In this document: piece after piece, positions 1-10,802 of the stretch | Position numbering within the stretch: position 1 is the first letter of the stretch | Layout of the letters: each line of letters begins with the position of its first letter | Notes under the pieces: generated by a model | Databases searched by the model: none | Told to the model about the DNA's origin: nothing | What the model saw: only the letters and a program-made list of their open reading frames with translations | From: Rhodobiaceae bacterium | GTDB taxonomy: Bacteria > Pseudomonadota > Alphaproteobacteria > Parvibaculales > Parvibaculaceae | Length of the DNA stretch: 64,000 nt | Reading direction: 5' to 3' | Assembly: GCA_003330885.1 (NCBI GenBank) | Contig: CP030277.1 | Coordinates: 2,356,001 to 2,420,000 of the forward strand | Program-made: the position numbers and the translations under genes

Positions 1-275
1 ACTTCGGCAAGGCTGCCCTTACCGTGAGGTGTATCGATGGTAGTGCAGGTACCTGCAGGAACCAGCTTCCATGCATTTCCTTGATAATCGATAGTGGAGG
101 TTCCAGCGCACGACGTGCCCGGACCAGCTGCGCAATCATTCGCGCCAGCAAGTGAGATGCCGTAGCATTTTTCCATGCCCGATGGCGTTGCTGCGGAAAC
201 AGGTGCAGTGGCAAGCGTCAAAGCAGCGCTCATAGCACCAGCGAGGACGAGGGCTGAGGTAGCAGACTTTTTCAT
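1..275 (-). CDS. bufA1: DUF2282 bufferin-type precursor peptide (BufA1-like), cut by the window edge
   Basis: Reading leftwards from ATG at 275-273, with GGAG 8 bases upstream, the frame stays open to base 1, giving 91 residues and no stop. Residues 1-29 form a clear Sec signal peptide ending in VSA-A. The mature part has four cysteines (C37, C48, C56, C77) in the motifs EKCYGI, NDCAAG, SCAGT and GTC, plus DYQGNAW and KLVP. This is the DUF2282 pattern. Members of this family are bufferins: secreted peptides whose cysteines are modified by an MNIO (DUF692) enzyme with a DUF2063 partner, and which bind copper in the periplasm. The partner genes would lie to the left, outside the window. Family assignment is strong; copper binding is inferred from the family. 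Confidence 0.9.
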   Translation of the reverse strand, partial: MKKSATSALVLAGAMSAALTLATAPVSAATPSGMEKCYGISLAGANDCAAGPGTSCAGTSTIDYQGNAWKLVPAGTCTTIDTPHGKGSLAE

Positions 276-1106
276 GAGTATTCTCCAGATGGGTTTGCAA
301 TATCAGTTCAAAACATTTCCCCGGCCCGAGCGACAAATGCCACTCGGCCTTGTGGCTAAGAGAATGGGTATGGAACCTCTCAACTGGAAATCACGAATGC
401 GCGTCTCCAGTCACATTCTCGTTCACTGTCTTGTGAACCTAAAACTGGCGGAAAGCCTCATCCGATAGACCCCGCTCCAGAACAGACCGTGCTCTCAGTT
501 GAGCTGCCATCACGCCGGTCAGTGAGGTGTCATTGCCTGCGTGTCACATAGGGGGCGCCAGGACATGCAAACGCTGCGCGCACGTTCGAGGATTCGCTTC
601 GGAGCGCCAAAAAGGCTGATCTCACCTGCATTTGAGCACCCGCAACTCGGCGGTATCTTCAACTATTTGCGGTTTAGACCGCGAGATTCGGCTAAGTCAT
701 TGAAATAATTGTAATTTTTATAGGTCAACAAGACTGACTTACTCTCTTGATCCACCCCCCCCTTATCTGGCAATATCCCCTCCGCTCTGGACCTGCGGAC
801 AGAGCTTCCAAGCGCTCAGTCTAGCGGCGGCGCGCAAAGGGAAAGCGCCTGGCCCAGGCGCAATTAAGTATAGGGCGTCCAGCAGAAAGGCCCGCCATTT
901 GGCGGCACTGCACCGGACACGTGGCAGAGCGTTGTGATCCAACCCCCTGCCGCGCGTTTCTCGCGGGATGTACGCCGTAGAACGGCAATTAGGTTAAGCC
1001 TCTAAGCGCAGTCAGCGCGAAGAAGCTCGACAGTAGATCGTGAAAATGCCCGCCGGGTCACGCTCGTGACCTAGCAAGCAGGATCAGAAGACGAATTTAG
1101 GTTGGG
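276..1106. other. Long intergenic region between bufferin gene and gltB
   Basis: No convincing gene was found in these 831 bases; the open frames here are short and lack family features. The region must hold the promoters of the leftward bufferin gene and of rightward gltB. Visible structure: a small palindrome GTTCAC-N6-GTGAAC at 421-438, an AT-rich stretch at about 690-740, and a GC-rich hairpin (GCGCCTGG, 1-base loop, CCAGGCGC) at 845-861. No promoter could be assigned with confidence. A gltB leader of several hundred bases is possible. Confidence 0.5.
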
Positions 1107-4100
1107 ATGGCAAAGCGTATGAAAAAGAACCAGACAAGCACAGGTTCAGAAGCACTGACGGACGACGAACGGATCAAAACCGTGCGCCCTGCAGGCCTTC
1201 CGGCTGCGCAAGGTCTTTATGACCCCGCGAACGAGCATGATGCATGCGGCATCGGCTTTGTGGCGAACATCCACAATCGCAAAAGCCACGACATGATTGC
1301 CAATGGGCTCAAAATTCTTGAGAACCTGGAGCATCGCGGCGCTGTGGGTGCAGACCCAAAGGCAGGCGACGGCGCGGGCATTCTCATTCAGATGCCCGAT
1401 GCGTTCATGCGCAAAGCTGCGAAAGCTGAACAGATCGATCTTCCCGAAGAAGGTGCTTATGGCGTCGGCTTCTTCTTTCTGCCCAAGGATGCTGCGGGTC
1501 GCGCAAAGATCGAAGCCCTCATCGAAGATATGATCGCCGCGGAAGGTCAGACACTTCTCGGCTGGCGCGACGTGCCGGTGGACAATTCAGATCTTGGTTA
1601 TTCCGTGCTGCCAACTGAGCCTTTCCATCGTCAGGTTTTTGTTGCCCGGGGCACTGAGACAGCCGACCAGGATGCATTCGAACGGAAACTCTATGTTATT
1701 CGCAAACGCGTCGAACTGGGCGTGGGCGCAATGGGCGATGACGAAGCCGCAAGCTTCTTCTACGTACCGTCGTTTTCGTCGCGGACGGTGAACTATAAAG
1801 GCATGCTGCTCGCCGCGCAGGTCGGGGAATATTACAAAGACCTGCAAGATAAAGAGATGGTCTCGGCCCTCGCCCTCGTCCATCAGCGCTTCTCAACAAA
1901 CACCTTCCCTACATGGAGCCTCGCGCATCCATTCCGCCTGATCTGTCACAATGGCGAGATCAACACCAAGCGTGGGAATGAAAATTGGATGTTTGCGCGC
2001 CAGGGCTCAATGGCTTCTGACATCCTGGGCGATGATCTGAAAAAGCTCTATCCGGTGATCCCAGAAGGTCAGTCTGACACGGCAGCTTTTGACAATGCCC
2101 TCGAGCTTCTCGTGGCAGGCGGATACTCCCTCTCCCATGCAATGATGATGTTGATCCCGGAAGCCTGGGCAGGCAATCCCCTCATGGGCAAAGACCGCCG
2201 CGCATTTTACGAATACCACGCTGCACTGATGGAGCCGTGGGACGGTCCGGCTGCTGTCGCCTTTACGGATGGCCGCCAGATTGGCGCCACACTCGACCGG
2301 AATGGCCTCCGCCCGGCACGCTATTATGTCACCGACGAAGGTGACGTCATGATGGCATCCGAAATGGGCGTGCTTCCGCCTGAAGAAAGCAGTGTCACCC
2401 AAAAGTGGCGTCTGCAGCCTGGCAAGATGTTGCTGATCGACCTCGAAGAAGGTCGGATCATTGGCGATGATGAGCTGAAGACAACACTTGCGGCATCCCA
2501 CCCCTATCAGGAGTGGTTGGATCGCGGTCAGCTGGTTCTCGAAGACCTGCCTGACCCAAAGAACGCTGTAACGCCGCGGGTGCACGCAGAACTGCTCGAT
2601 TGCCAGCAGGCGTTCGGCTACACACAGGAAGACCTGAGTCTCCTGATGGCGCCAATGGCGGAAACCGGTCAGGAAGCCATCGGCTCCATGGGGACCGATA
2701 CGCCCATCGCTGCGCTCTCAGGGCATTCAAAACCCCTCTACAACTACTTCCAGCAGCTTTTTGCTCAGGTGACCAACCCGCCAATCGACCCTATTCGGGA
2801 AGAAACGGTCATGTCCCTCGTCTCCCTTATTGGTCCGCGGCCGAACCTGCTTGAATTGCATTCTGCTGGCGATCAGAAGCGCCTCGAAGTGCGCCAGCCG
2901 ATCCTCACGAATGGCGATCTGGAGAAAATCCGTACCATCGGAGATATCCCGGACAATAATTTCCGTGCGTTCACGCTCGACATGACCTATCCCGCCTCTG
3001 AAGGCGCGGAAGGAATGGAAGCTGCTCTGAAAGAACTCTGCGCAGAAGCAGAAAAGGAAGTTCGCGCAGGCGACAACATCATCATCCTGTCTGATCGCAA
3101 GATCTCCGCAGACCGAATTGCAATTCCAGCACTTCTCGCAACAGCGGCTGTGCATCACCACCTGATCCGCAAAGAACTGCGCACGGCAGTCGGTCTTGTG
3201 GTGGAAACAGGGGAAGCGCGCGAAGTCCATCACTTTGCCTGCCTCGCAGGCTTTGGTGCCGAGGCTGTGAACCCCTATCTTGCTTTTGAAACGCTTATTG
3301 ATGCCAAAGACCGCCTATCAGCGGACCTTGATGCAACAGAAATCACGAGCCGATACATCAAGGCGGTGAACAAGGGCCTCCTTAAGGTCATGTCCAAAAT
3401 GGGCATCTCCACATACCAGTCTTATTGCGGCGCGCAGATATTCGACGCGGTGGGGCTCAGAACTGAGTTTGTGAAGAAGTATTTCACCGGCACATCAACC
3501 ACTATTGAAGGGGTTGGTCTGGCAGAAGTCGCAGAAGAAACCGTACGTCGTCACCGTGACGCCTTCGGGAACGTACCTGTTCTCGAAGACGCTCTGGCAG
3601 TTGGCGGCGACTATGCCTACCGCGTCCGCGGCGAAGAGCATGTCTGGACGCCAGACTCAATTCGCGACCTCCAGCACGCTGTCCGCGGCGACTCCAAGGA
3701 AGATTACCGGTCTTTCGCCAAAGCCGTGAATGTTCAGAACGAACATCTCTTCACCATTCGTGGCCTCTTTGACATCAAAAAGGCTGAAGATGATGGACGC
3801 AAGCCGGTTCCACTTGATGAAGTAGAAGACGCTAAGGAAATCGTGAAACGCTTCGCAACTGGCGCCATGTCCTTCGGTTCCATCAGCCGGGAAGCACACA
3901 CCACACTCGCCGTTGCGATGAACCGCATTGGCGGTAAGTCCAACACTGGTGAGGGCGGCGAAGAAACAGATCGCTTCACACCAATGGCCAACGGCGACAG
4001 TATGCGCTCTGCGATCAAGCAGGTGGCCTCGGGACGTTTCGGTGTAACGGCGGAATATCTCGCCAACTCCGACATGATCCAGATTAAAATGGCTCAGGGC

Positions 4101-5843
4101 GCCAAGCCTGGTGAAGGTGGCCAGCTTCCAGGCCATAAGGTCGACGCTGTGATCGCCAAGGTGCGCCACTCAACACAAGGCGTTGGGTTGATTTCGCCCC
4201 CACCGCACCACGACATCTATTCCATTGAAGATCTGGCACAGCTGATCTTCGATCTGAAGAACGTGAACCCTGCTGCCGACATTAGCGTCAAGCTTGTGTC
4301 AGAAGTAGGCGTGGGCACGGTTGCTGCCGGTGTTTCCAAAGCACGCGCCGACCATGTCACAATCTCCGGCTATGAAGGCGGAACGGGTGCAAGCCCGCTT
4401 ACCTCCATCAAACACGCTGGGAGCCCATGGGAAATTGGCCTCGCTGAAACCCATCAGACTCTCGTAATGAACCACTTGCGGGACCGGATCACGGTTCAGG
4501 CAGATGGTGGGTTGCGGACAGGACGTGATGTAGTTGTCGGCGCGCTATTGGGTGCCGATGAGTTCGGCTTCTCTACTGCCCCATTGATCGCAGCGGGCTG
4601 CTTGATGATGCGCAAGTGTCACCTCAACACCTGCCCTGTCGGCATTGCAACCCAGGATCCGGTTCTGCGGAAGCGGTTTGTGGGCGCACCAGAACATGTC
4701 ATCAACTACTTCTTCTTCGTCGCAGAGGAAGTCCGCGAAATGATGGCGGAACTCGGCTACCGCACCTTCAACGAGATGGTCGGTCAGATGCAGATGCTGG
4801 ATAAGCGCCGCATCGTGGACCACTGGAAGGCGAAGGGCCTCGATTTCTCTCGTCTCTTTGAGAAGCCAACCGCTGCAGAAGGTGTGGGCATCTATCAGAC
4901 GAAGACACAGGATCACAATATTGACGAAATCCTGGACCGGAAGCTGATCGAGCTTGCCCAGCCTGCCATCAACGACGGCAAGGCAGTTTCGATTGATCTG
5001 CCAATCAAAAATACAGACCGCACAGCCGGTGCCATGCTCGGCGGCGAAATCGCCAAGATTCATGGGCACAAAGGTTTGGTCGATGATTTGGTCCACATCA
5101 AACTCAAAGGCACAGCTGGTCAAAGCTTCGGCGCCTGGGTCACCCGTGGTGTGACCATGGAGCTGGAAGGTGACGGCAACGACTATGTCGGTAAGGGCCT
5201 ATCCGGCGGCCGGTTGATCGTCTACCCACCAAAAGAAGCACAAAAAATCGTGCCGGAAGAAAGCATCATTGTCGGTAACACCGTTCTTTACGGTGCGGTC
5301 GAAGGCGAATGCTATTTCCGCGGTGTGGCCGGCGAACGCTTCGCAGTCAGAAACTCTGGCGCCATTGCCGTTGTCGAAGGTGCAGGCGATCACTGTTGTG
5401 AATATATGACAGGCGGTGTTGTTGTCGTACTTGGCGAAACAGGTCGGAACTTCGCAGCTGGCATGTCTGGCGGGATCGCCTACGTCCTGGACGAAGATGG
5501 CCAGTTTGAGCGTCGCTGCAACATGGCCATGGTCGATCTTGAGCCCGTTCTCGCGGAAGAAGAGGTCAATCAGGACCGTCACCACCAAGGGGGCGATCTG
5601 GAAACCCATGGCCGCGTCGATGTCATGTCAGACATGACCCGTTTCGATGGGGAACGTCTACGCCAGCTGATCGAAAATCATGCGCACTACACAAACTCGT
5701 CACGTGCGCAGACGATCCTGGAAAATTGGGAAGACTATCTGCCGAAATTCAGAAAGGTCATGCCGGTTGAGTATCGCCGCGCCCTTCAGGAACTGGCAGC
5801 ACAGCGGGCAGAACAGCCTCAGCTCGCAGTGGCAGGAGAATAA
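1107..5843 (+). CDS. gltB: Glutamate synthase (NADPH) large subunit
   Basis: This is the alpha subunit of NADPH-GOGAT, which moves the amide of glutamine onto 2-oxoglutarate to make two glutamates in the cytoplasm. The 1578-residue length is normal to slightly long. Residues before Cys47 (HDACGIGF) form a propeptide, so Cys47 should be the mature N-terminal nucleophile of the class II amidotransferase domain (about 47-450). The FMN-binding synthase domain covers about 830-1200 and includes [15 protein letters not shown]. The 3Fe-4S ligands follow at about 1165-1176 (C-x5-C-x4-C in [12 protein letters not shown]). The C-terminal glycine-rich beta-helix (GXGXG domain) ends the protein. Its stop is 2 bases before gltD, so the two form an operon. 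Confidence 0.98.
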   Translation: MAKRMKKNQTSTGSEALTDDERIKTVRPAGLPAAQGLYDPANEHDACGIGFVANIHNRKSHDMIANGLKILENLEHRGAVGADPKAGDGAGILIQMPDAFMRKAAKAEQIDLPEEGAYGVGFFFLPKDAAGRAKIEALIEDMIAAEGQTLLGWRDVPVDNSDLGYSVLPTEPFHRQVFVARGTETADQDAFERKLYVIRKRVELGVGAMGDDEAASFFYVPSFSSRTVNYKGMLLAAQVGEYYKDLQDKEMVSALALVHQRFSTNTFPTWSLAHPFRLICHNGEINTKRGNENWMFARQGSMASDILGDDLKKLYPVIPEGQSDTAAFDNALELLVAGGYSLSHAMMMLIPEAWAGNPLMGKDRRAFYEYHAALMEPWDGPAAVAFTDGRQIGATLDRNGLRPARYYVTDEGDVMMASEMGVLPPEESSVTQKWRLQPGKMLLIDLEEGRIIGDDELKTTLAASHPYQEWLDRGQLVLEDLPDPKNAVTPRVHAELLDCQQAFGYTQEDLSLLMAPMAETGQEAIGSMGTDTPIAALSGHSKPLYNYFQQLFAQVTNPPIDPIREETVMSLVSLIGPRPNLLELHSAGDQKRLEVRQPILTNGDLEKIRTIGDIPDNNFRAFTLDMTYPASEGAEGMEAALKELCAEAEKEVRAGDNIIILSDRKISADRIAIPALLATAAVHHHLIRKELRTAVGLVVETGEAREVHHFACLAGFGAEAVNPYLAFETLIDAKDRLSADLDATEITSRYIKAVNKGLLKVMSKMGISTYQSYCGAQIFDAVGLRTEFVKKYFTGTSTTIEGVGLAEVAEETVRRHRDAFGNVPVLEDALAVGGDYAYRVRGEEHVWTPDSIRDLQHAVRGDSKEDYRSFAKAVNVQNEHLFTIRGLFDIKKAEDDGRKPVPLDEVEDAKEIVKRFATGAMSFGSISREAHTTLAVAMNRIGGKSNTGEGGEETDRFTPMANGDSMRSAIKQVASGRFGVTAEYLANSDMIQIKMAQGAKPGEGGQLPGHKVDAVIAKVRHSTQGVGLISPPPHHDIYSIEDLAQLIFDLKNVNPAADISVKLVSEVGVGTVAAGVSKARADHVTISGYEGGTGASPLTSIKHAGSPWEIGLAETHQTLVMNHLRDRITVQADGGLRTGRDVVVGALLGADEFGFSTAPLIAAGCLMMRKCHLNTCPVGIATQDPVLRKRFVGAPEHVINYFFFVAEEVREMMAELGYRTFNEMVGQMQMLDKRRIVDHWKAKGLDFSRLFEKPTAAEGVGIYQTKTQDHNIDEILDRKLIELAQPAINDGKAVSIDLPIKNTDRTAGAMLGGEIAKIHGHKGLVDDLVHIKLKGTAGQSFGAWVTRGVTMELEGDGNDYVGKGLSGGRLIVYPPKEAQKIVPEESIIVGNTVLYGAVEGECYFRGVAGERFAVRNSGAIAVVEGAGDHCCEYMTGGVVVVLGETGRNFAAGMSGGIAYVLDEDGQFERRCNMAMVDLEPVLAEEEVNQDRHHQGGDLETHGRVDVMSDMTRFDGERLRQLIENHAHYTNSSRAQTILENWEDYLPKFRKVMPVEYRRALQELAAQRAEQPQLAVAGE

Positions 5844-5845
5844 AC

Positions 5846-7264
5846 ATGGGTAAAGTAACTGGCTTCCTTGAAATTGACCGTCGCGACCGGACCACACGTC
5901 CAGCCGCTGACCGCGTTCGTGAATTCAAAGAGTTTGTCATTCCGTTGGGCCAGGAAGGCACAAAGGAACAGGCGGCCCGCTGCATGGATTGCGGCATCCC
6001 GTTTTGTCACAATGGCTGCCCGGTCAACAATCAGATCCCTGATTGGAATGACCTGGTTTACCGCGACGAATGGCAGACGGCACTGAAGAACCTGCACTCA
6101 ACCAATAATTTCCCTGAGTTCACTGGTCGGATCTGCCCTGCGCCCTGCGAGGCATCCTGCACCCTGAACCTGATCGACGAACCGGTCACGATCAAGACGA
6201 TCGAATGTGCCATCGTGGACAGAGGCTGGGAAGAAGGCTGGATCACACCTCAGCTGGCAGAACGCAAGCTCGGCAAGAAGGTTGCTGTCATCGGCGCAGG
6301 CCCTGCAGGCATGGCCTGTGCTCAGCAATTGGCACGCACAGGGTACGACGTTCACCTTTATGAGAAGCACGCAAAGGCCGGTGGCCTGCTTCGCTATGGC
6401 ATTCCAGATTTCAAAATGGAAAAGCACCATATCGACAAGCGTGTGGAGCAGATGGAAGGCGAAGGCGTGACCTTCCACTACGACTCGAATGTGGGCGTCA
6501 ATGTTTCCTCCAAAGACCTCATGGACGAGTACGACGCCGTTGTTGTCTCCGGCGGCGCAGAGCACCCCCGTGACCTTCCTATTGAAGGCCGCGACCTGGC
6601 CGGTGTTCACTATGCCATGGACTTCCTGCCACAGCAGAACCGTCGTGTAGGCGGTGAAGCACTCGGGACAGTCGAACCGATCATGGCAAGCGGCAAACAT
6701 GTGATTGTGATCGGTGGCGGCGATACAGGCTCTGACTGCATCGGCACATCCGTTCGTCATGGCGCACTTTCAGTGACACAGCTGGAAATCATGCCCATGC
6801 CGCCGGAAAAAGAAGACAAGCTCATGACCTGGCCTGATTGGCCACTGAAGATGCGCACCTCAACAAGTCACGAGGAAGGCGCTGAGCGTGAATTTGCTGT
6901 GATGACCCAGAAGTTCACCGGCCCGGACGGCAATGTGGAGAAGCTCCACTGCGTCCGCGTAGACGAGAAGATGCAGCCTATTGCTGGCACTGAGTTTGAA
7001 TTGAAAGCAGATCTGGTGCTGCTCGCCATGGGCTTTGTCCATCCAATACATGAGGGCTTGCTCACAGAGCTTGCCCTTGAACTGGATGGGCGAGGCAATG
7101 TTGCAGCCGACACCAGCACCTATCAGTCCAGCAACGAAAAAGTCTTCGCGTGTGGCGATATGCGTCGCGGACAATCGCTGGTTGTCTGGGCAATCCGCGA
7201 AGGCCGCCAGGCGGCCCGCGAAGTAGACGTTTTCCTCACAGGCTCAAGCGACCTGCCGAGATAA
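5846..7264 (+). CDS. gltD: Glutamate synthase (NADPH) small subunit
   Basis: This is the beta subunit of GOGAT, which takes electrons from NADPH through FAD and passes them over iron-sulfur clusters to GltB. The N-terminal 4Fe-4S domain shows cysteines in [15 protein letters not shown] and [10 protein letters not shown] Rossmann FAD motif ([12 protein letters not shown]) sits near residue 146, and a second nucleotide-binding motif ([11 protein letters not shown]) near residue 290. The length of 472 residues is typical. The start lies 2 bases after the gltB stop and uses the AGGAG inside the end of gltB, which suggests tight translational coupling. Confidence 0.98.
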   Translation: MGKVTGFLEIDRRDRTTRPAADRVREFKEFVIPLGQEGTKEQAARCMDCGIPFCHNGCPVNNQIPDWNDLVYRDEWQTALKNLHSTNNFPEFTGRICPAPCEASCTLNLIDEPVTIKTIECAIVDRGWEEGWITPQLAERKLGKKVAVIGAGPAGMACAQQLARTGYDVHLYEKHAKAGGLLRYGIPDFKMEKHHIDKRVEQMEGEGVTFHYDSNVGVNVSSKDLMDEYDAVVVSGGAEHPRDLPIEGRDLAGVHYAMDFLPQQNRRVGGEALGTVEPIMASGKHVIVIGGGDTGSDCIGTSVRHGALSVTQLEIMPMPPEKEDKLMTWPDWPLKMRTSTSHEEGAEREFAVMTQKFTGPDGNVEKLHCVRVDEKMQPIAGTEFELKADLVLLAMGFVHPIHEGLLTELALELDGRGNVAADTSTYQSSNEKVFACGDMRRGQSLVVWAIREGRQAAREVDVFLTGSSDLPR

Positions 7265-7353
7265 CAACCCTCTCAAGAACCTGATGTTTCCTGAGCGTTT
7301 TCAGAATAAGTGGAAACAGTTATTCGCAAGGAAACGCGACAAATGATAAGCTA

Positions 7354-7396
7354 AGAGCAAATTCTGTTTTGACTATATCAAAACAGAATTTGCTCT
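7354..7396. repeat. Perfect 19-bp inverted repeat with 5-base loop
   Basis: Bases 7354-7372 (AGAGCAAATTCTGTTTTGA) are exactly complementary to 7378-7396, separated by CTATA. The structure follows gltD by about 90 bases and contains the stop codon of the leftward small gene (TGA at 7380-7378), so it lies between convergent transcripts. The AGAGCA...TGCTCT ends resemble alphaproteobacterial intergenic palindromes such as that at 49923. It could act as a bidirectional terminator or mRNA stabiliser, although no long T run follows on either strand. Confidence 0.85.
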
Positions 7397-7851
7397 GGGA
7401 CCGCGCCGCGCAACAAGCCGGTGCGGTCTTTTTCATGGGTCTCTGCTGCCTCTTCTACCTCACCCAAGCGCAGGTCAGGGTCGGCAATGAGGACATCGTC
7501 CCAAGGCCGCTGAATAAACTCAGTCACATGGCGACGGATACCAGAGAGCACATCAGCCACCCCGTGCCGCTCCATCTCTCCGTGCCACGTCTCAGACATG
7601 ACAATGACCGTGTCCTGCACAGGACCGATAGAGAGCCCCTGAACCAGCTGCACCAGTCCCGCACTATTGAGAAGGAGGAGCACAAGAACAGTCACTACAA
7701 AGGCCCGCCGAACACGCGTAACACTCTTACGGGTTATGTCCTCATCGCGAACATCTGCCCTAGAGACCGTTGCCCAACCTTCTTCCAGAGCGCCCATATC
7801 TTCGAACCGCTCTACGACACCTTCCATCTCAATAGGAGTGATTGCATTCAT
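7378..7851 (-). CDS. Small single-pass inner-membrane protein of the acyltransferase cluster
   Basis: The 157-residue protein was not recognised as a named family. The N-terminal about 46 residues are cytoplasmic in character and rich in acidic residues and Arg. One strong transmembrane helix follows (about 49-70, FVVTVLVLLLLNSAGLVQLV). The C-terminal about 85 residues are probably periplasmic (acidic, one HGEMERHGV segment). The start is 10 bases from the stop of the upstream MBOAT gene, so it is very likely the last gene of that operon and may be an accessory or scaffold for envelope acylation. Its stop codon lies inside the inverted repeat at 7354-7396. Confidence 0.7.
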   Translation of the reverse strand: MNAITPIEMEGVVERFEDMGALEEGWATVSRADVRDEDITRKSVTRVRRAFVVTVLVLLLLNSAGLVQLVQGLSIGPVQDTVIVMSETWHGEMERHGVADVLSGIRRHVTEFIQRPWDDVLIADPDLRLGEVEEAAETHEKDRTGLLRGAVPEQILF

Positions 7852-7861
7852 GTCTCACCTC

Positions 7862-9313
7862 CTAAAACTGGAAATAGATGAAGGGCGCAACGCCCTCGGG
7901 CGCCACTGCCCAGATGAAGAAGATAGCCGCACCAAAAGCCGGGCCAAGAGCCGGCGAGGGAAGCCATTTCATGCCCTCTCCAATCCAGCGCCCTAACGAT
8001 GGTGGCGTGAAGTGGAAGGCGAGCGCGCCCGCGATCAACAAGGCGAGGAACGGCGTTGCGTGCTGAACAGGCGTGCTCCAATCACCAAAACCCACAAGAT
8101 AGTCAAAGGCGAGCCCAAAGCTTTCCGCGCGGAAGAAAATCCAGGCAAAGCAGACCATGTGGAAGGTGAAGATGACGCCCACAACCCAGCTCGCTGCATC
8201 AGATATCCGCGAGACCGCCTGAGGCTCCCCGTCTACTGGCGGCGCCAACGAGGCGAAACGTCTACGGACATAGCGCTCAATTCCCAACATCGCACCATGA
8301 AAGGTTCCCCAAAACACAAAGGTCCAGGCCGCGCCGTGCCACAGCCCACCAAGGAACATGGTGAGGAAAAGGTTCCGATATGTGCCCCACTCTCCCTTCC
8401 GACTGCCACCCAAAGGAATGTAGAGATAGTCGCGAAGCCAGCTTGAAAGGGAAATGTGCCAGCGTCGCCAGAATTCCTGCAGTGAGGCGGAGCGATAGGG
8501 CTGGTTGAAGTTCGCGTTGAACTTGTAGCCAAGCAGCGCCGCCACACCGATGGCGATATCGCTATACCCGGAGAAATCGCAATAGATCTGGATCGCATAC
8601 CCGTAGACGCCTATCAGCAGATCCACGGCGCCCAATACACTGGGATCAAAGAAGACCGGGTCGACGAGTTCGGTCGCGAGGTAATTGGCAATCACCATCT
8701 TCTTGATCAAGCCAGAAAGAATAAGAGTGATGCCAAGCCCCACCATGGCAGGCGTGAGGGTCGGTTTTTCTTCAAGCTGCGGCAGGAAATGCGCAGCCCG
8801 AACAATCGGACCGGCCACTAATTGCGGGAAGAAGGAGATGTAGAGGCATACATCCACCACCGATCGCTGGGCAGCGACATCACGCCGATACACATCAACA
8901 ATGTAGGAGATGCCTTGGAAGGTGAAGAAAGACACGCCCACCGGCAGGATGACCTGCAGGAACGGAAGGTCGCGTTGCAACCCCAACGTGATGAGAATGT
9001 CGTCGAGACTCTCCAGAAAGAAGCCGTAATACTTAAAGAAGCCGAGAACGCCCAAATTGGCAATTACCGCCAGGCCAACAATGGTGCGGCGTAGCCCATC
9101 CCGCTCCAAAGCACCCAAGGCGCGTCCAAAGAGATAATTCGCGAGCGACGAAACAACCAAAAGACCAACAAAGCGCCAATCCCACCAGCCATAGAAAGTG
9201 TAGGAGGCGGCGAGGAGAAAAAGTTTGCGCAGGTCCGCGGTCCGTCGCAGCTCCCAGCTGACAACGAACACGATCAGAAAGAAAATACCGAATTCGAAAG
9301 TCGGAAAAAGCAT
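7862..9313 (-). CDS. MBOAT-family O-acyltransferase (AlgI/PatA-like)
   Basis: This is a polytopic inner-membrane acyltransferase of 483 residues. It carries the family signature region WRRWHISLSSWLRDYLYIPL and the loop GGLWHGAAW, whose histidine is the conserved catalytic residue. Proteins of this type pass acyl groups, usually acetyl, across the membrane to a periplasmic SGNH partner that esterifies a polysaccharide (alginate in AlgI/J/F/X, peptidoglycan in PatA/PatB). Two SGNH genes lie directly upstream on the same strand, which supports such a relay. The acceptor polymer cannot be told from sequence. Confidence 0.93.
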   Translation of the reverse strand: MLFPTFEFGIFFLIVFVVSWELRRTADLRKLFLLAASYTFYGWWDWRFVGLLVVSSLANYLFGRALGALERDGLRRTIVGLAVIANLGVLGFFKYYGFFLESLDDILITLGLQRDLPFLQVILPVGVSFFTFQGISYIVDVYRRDVAAQRSVVDVCLYISFFPQLVAGPIVRAAHFLPQLEEKPTLTPAMVGLGITLILSGLIKKMVIANYLATELVDPVFFDPSVLGAVDLLIGVYGYAIQIYCDFSGYSDIAIGVAALLGYKFNANFNQPYRSASLQEFWRRWHISLSSWLRDYLYIPLGGSRKGEWGTYRNLFLTMFLGGLWHGAAWTFVFWGTFHGAMLGIERYVRRRFASLAPPVDGEPQAVSRISDAASWVVGVIFTFHMVCFAWIFFRAESFGLAFDYLVGFGDWSTPVQHATPFLALLIAGALAFHFTPPSLGRWIGEGMKWLPSPALGPAFGAAIFFIWAVAPEGVAPFIYFQF

Positions 9314-9458
9314 TCCGCCGCCTCGGCCCCTAAACTTATTGCCCCACGCCGCTGAAGGTTAATTATCGCTTCAGCATGACAGTGGAGTGTCCCGCGAACG
9401 CCGCAGATTCACAACGTTAGGGTGATATTTACCTTAACAGGACAGACCGAAAACCAAG

Positions 9459-10802
9459 CTATCCTGCCAGGCGACGACGGCAGACAAGCGCTTCGTAAGG
9501 CTTGATCAATCTGTCCCACAAATTGGCCGCCAGATGGTCCGCACCGGCTGGGGTGAGGTGGACATGGTCCCCATAAGCCAGCGGTGGCTCCTGGAAGACA
9601 TAGTCGTGAATAGCACACGCCCCGCCCATAGCCGCCGCACCGTCCCAGTAGGCCAAGCCCGCCGACCGGGCGACATCACGGTGCACCGCTCTGACCGCGC
9701 GGAGGTTTGGTGGGGCGTGCCAGCGTCCCAACACGGCGTCCCGGTTTTCATTCAAGCTGGCATAGGTCGCACGTTCGTTAAGCGCCAGCGGCTCGCAAGG
9801 CAAAGCCGCCCGCGTAGCTGCCTGCTGCGAGGGCCGCAATTCCGCCCAGGCAGGCAATCGCGCACCGTCAAAAGCCCCCAGCAACAAGATTGTGGCGCCC
9901 GGCACCCGTGTTTTGAGCTGCCGAACCTGGTTTTCCAGATGGACCCTGTAAAGGTCAGCGTTTAAAGCATCATCAAAGCCCTCATTGGTGCCGTAGCCAA
10001 GCAGAATGAGGTCTGGCTGCATCTCCTCTAGTTCTGGGCCCACGATACGCTCATCCCAGGCGTCCATCACCCTGGCCGTTGCGCCAGGAATGCCGTGGGC
10101 TTCATATACGACACCGGGACCACTCCCCTCACCCCCCCAGCCGAGAACCGCCACCGGCCCATCACCAAAGGGGCGAAGAAGAACATGCCGAGCATGGCTT
10201 ACGTCAGCTGAAACCTGCATCAGACGCGAGAACGCGCCATTGGTTTGGAAACTCGCCCTCTCTTCGCCATCCACCAGAAGTGAGAGTGATCCACCTCCTG
10301 GCTGCTGCAGCAGGTTGAGAGTGATGTCTTGCAGCGGAACGCCTTGGTCGACAGAAAAGCTCATCCACTCTTTGTCAGAGGCTGCCTCTGCCCTGTATCC
10401 GCTAAGGCCAAACGGCCCAACCGCCGATCCGGAAAGGCTGGAGAAGATCGTCCACCCCTCACTCATCTCGACATTAATGCCCTGACGCCGGTAGTAGGGA
10501 AAGGGTGATCCAGGCGGCAGCTGGCCACGCCCCGCATCGCCAAAGCGCTCTGCAAATCGACTTTGCAAAGATCCAGAAAACCGGTCACCGGCAATATGGC
10601 TGTCACCTAGATGCAGGATCCGCAACTTGTCGGCTCCGATCCCACTCTCAAGCCCGTAGAGCCGGTCATAGAACGCACTGAGCGCAGGGTCGGCCAGGAT
10701 CGAGGGATCACACGGCTCGGCAGAGCAGCCGGAAAGGGCTATCGCGAGAAGACCCGCAATGAAATTTGATTTTTGAGCCCCAAATTTCAGAGTCTGGGCC
10801 AA
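9459..10802 (-). CDS. SGNH/GDSL-type lipoprotein, likely O-acetyltransferase or esterase
   Basis: This 447-residue protein has a lipoprotein signal (AIALSGC, lipid-modified Cys26). SGNH block I appears as LHLGDSH, with the nucleophile serine. GYGTNE provides the block III Asn, and YGDHVHLT carries the C-terminal Asp-x-x-His pair. It should sit on the periplasmic face of a membrane and work with the MBOAT protein encoded downstream, as PatB does with PatA. It overlaps the preceding SGNH gene by 16 bases, indicating co-translation. A gap of 145 bases, with a weak hairpin at 9351-9375, separates it from the MBOAT gene. Confidence 0.85.
   Translation of the reverse strand: MAQTLKFGAQKSNFIAGLLAIALSGCSAEPCDPSILADPALSAFYDRLYGLESGIGADKLRILHLGDSHIAGDRFSGSLQSRFAERFGDAGRGQLPPGSPFPYYRRQGINVEMSEGWTIFSSLSGSAVGPFGLSGYRAEAASDKEWMSFSVDQGVPLQDITLNLLQQPGGGSLSLLVDGEERASFQTNGAFSRLMQVSADVSHARHVLLRPFGDGPVAVLGWGGEGSGPGVVYEAHGIPGATARVMDAWDERIVGPELEEMQPDLILLGYGTNEGFDDALNADLYRVHLENQVRQLKTRVPGATILLLGAFDGARLPAWAELRPSQQAATRAALPCEPLALNERATYASLNENRDAVLGRWHAPPNLRAVRAVHRDVARSAGLAYWDGAAAMGGACAIHDYVFQEPPLAYGDHVHLTPAGADHLAANLWDRLIKPYEALVCRRRLAG

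Noticed and set aside
175-468. Plus-strand open frame of 97 codons at the left edge
   Set aside because: It is partly antisense to the bufferin gene and its translation resembles no family.
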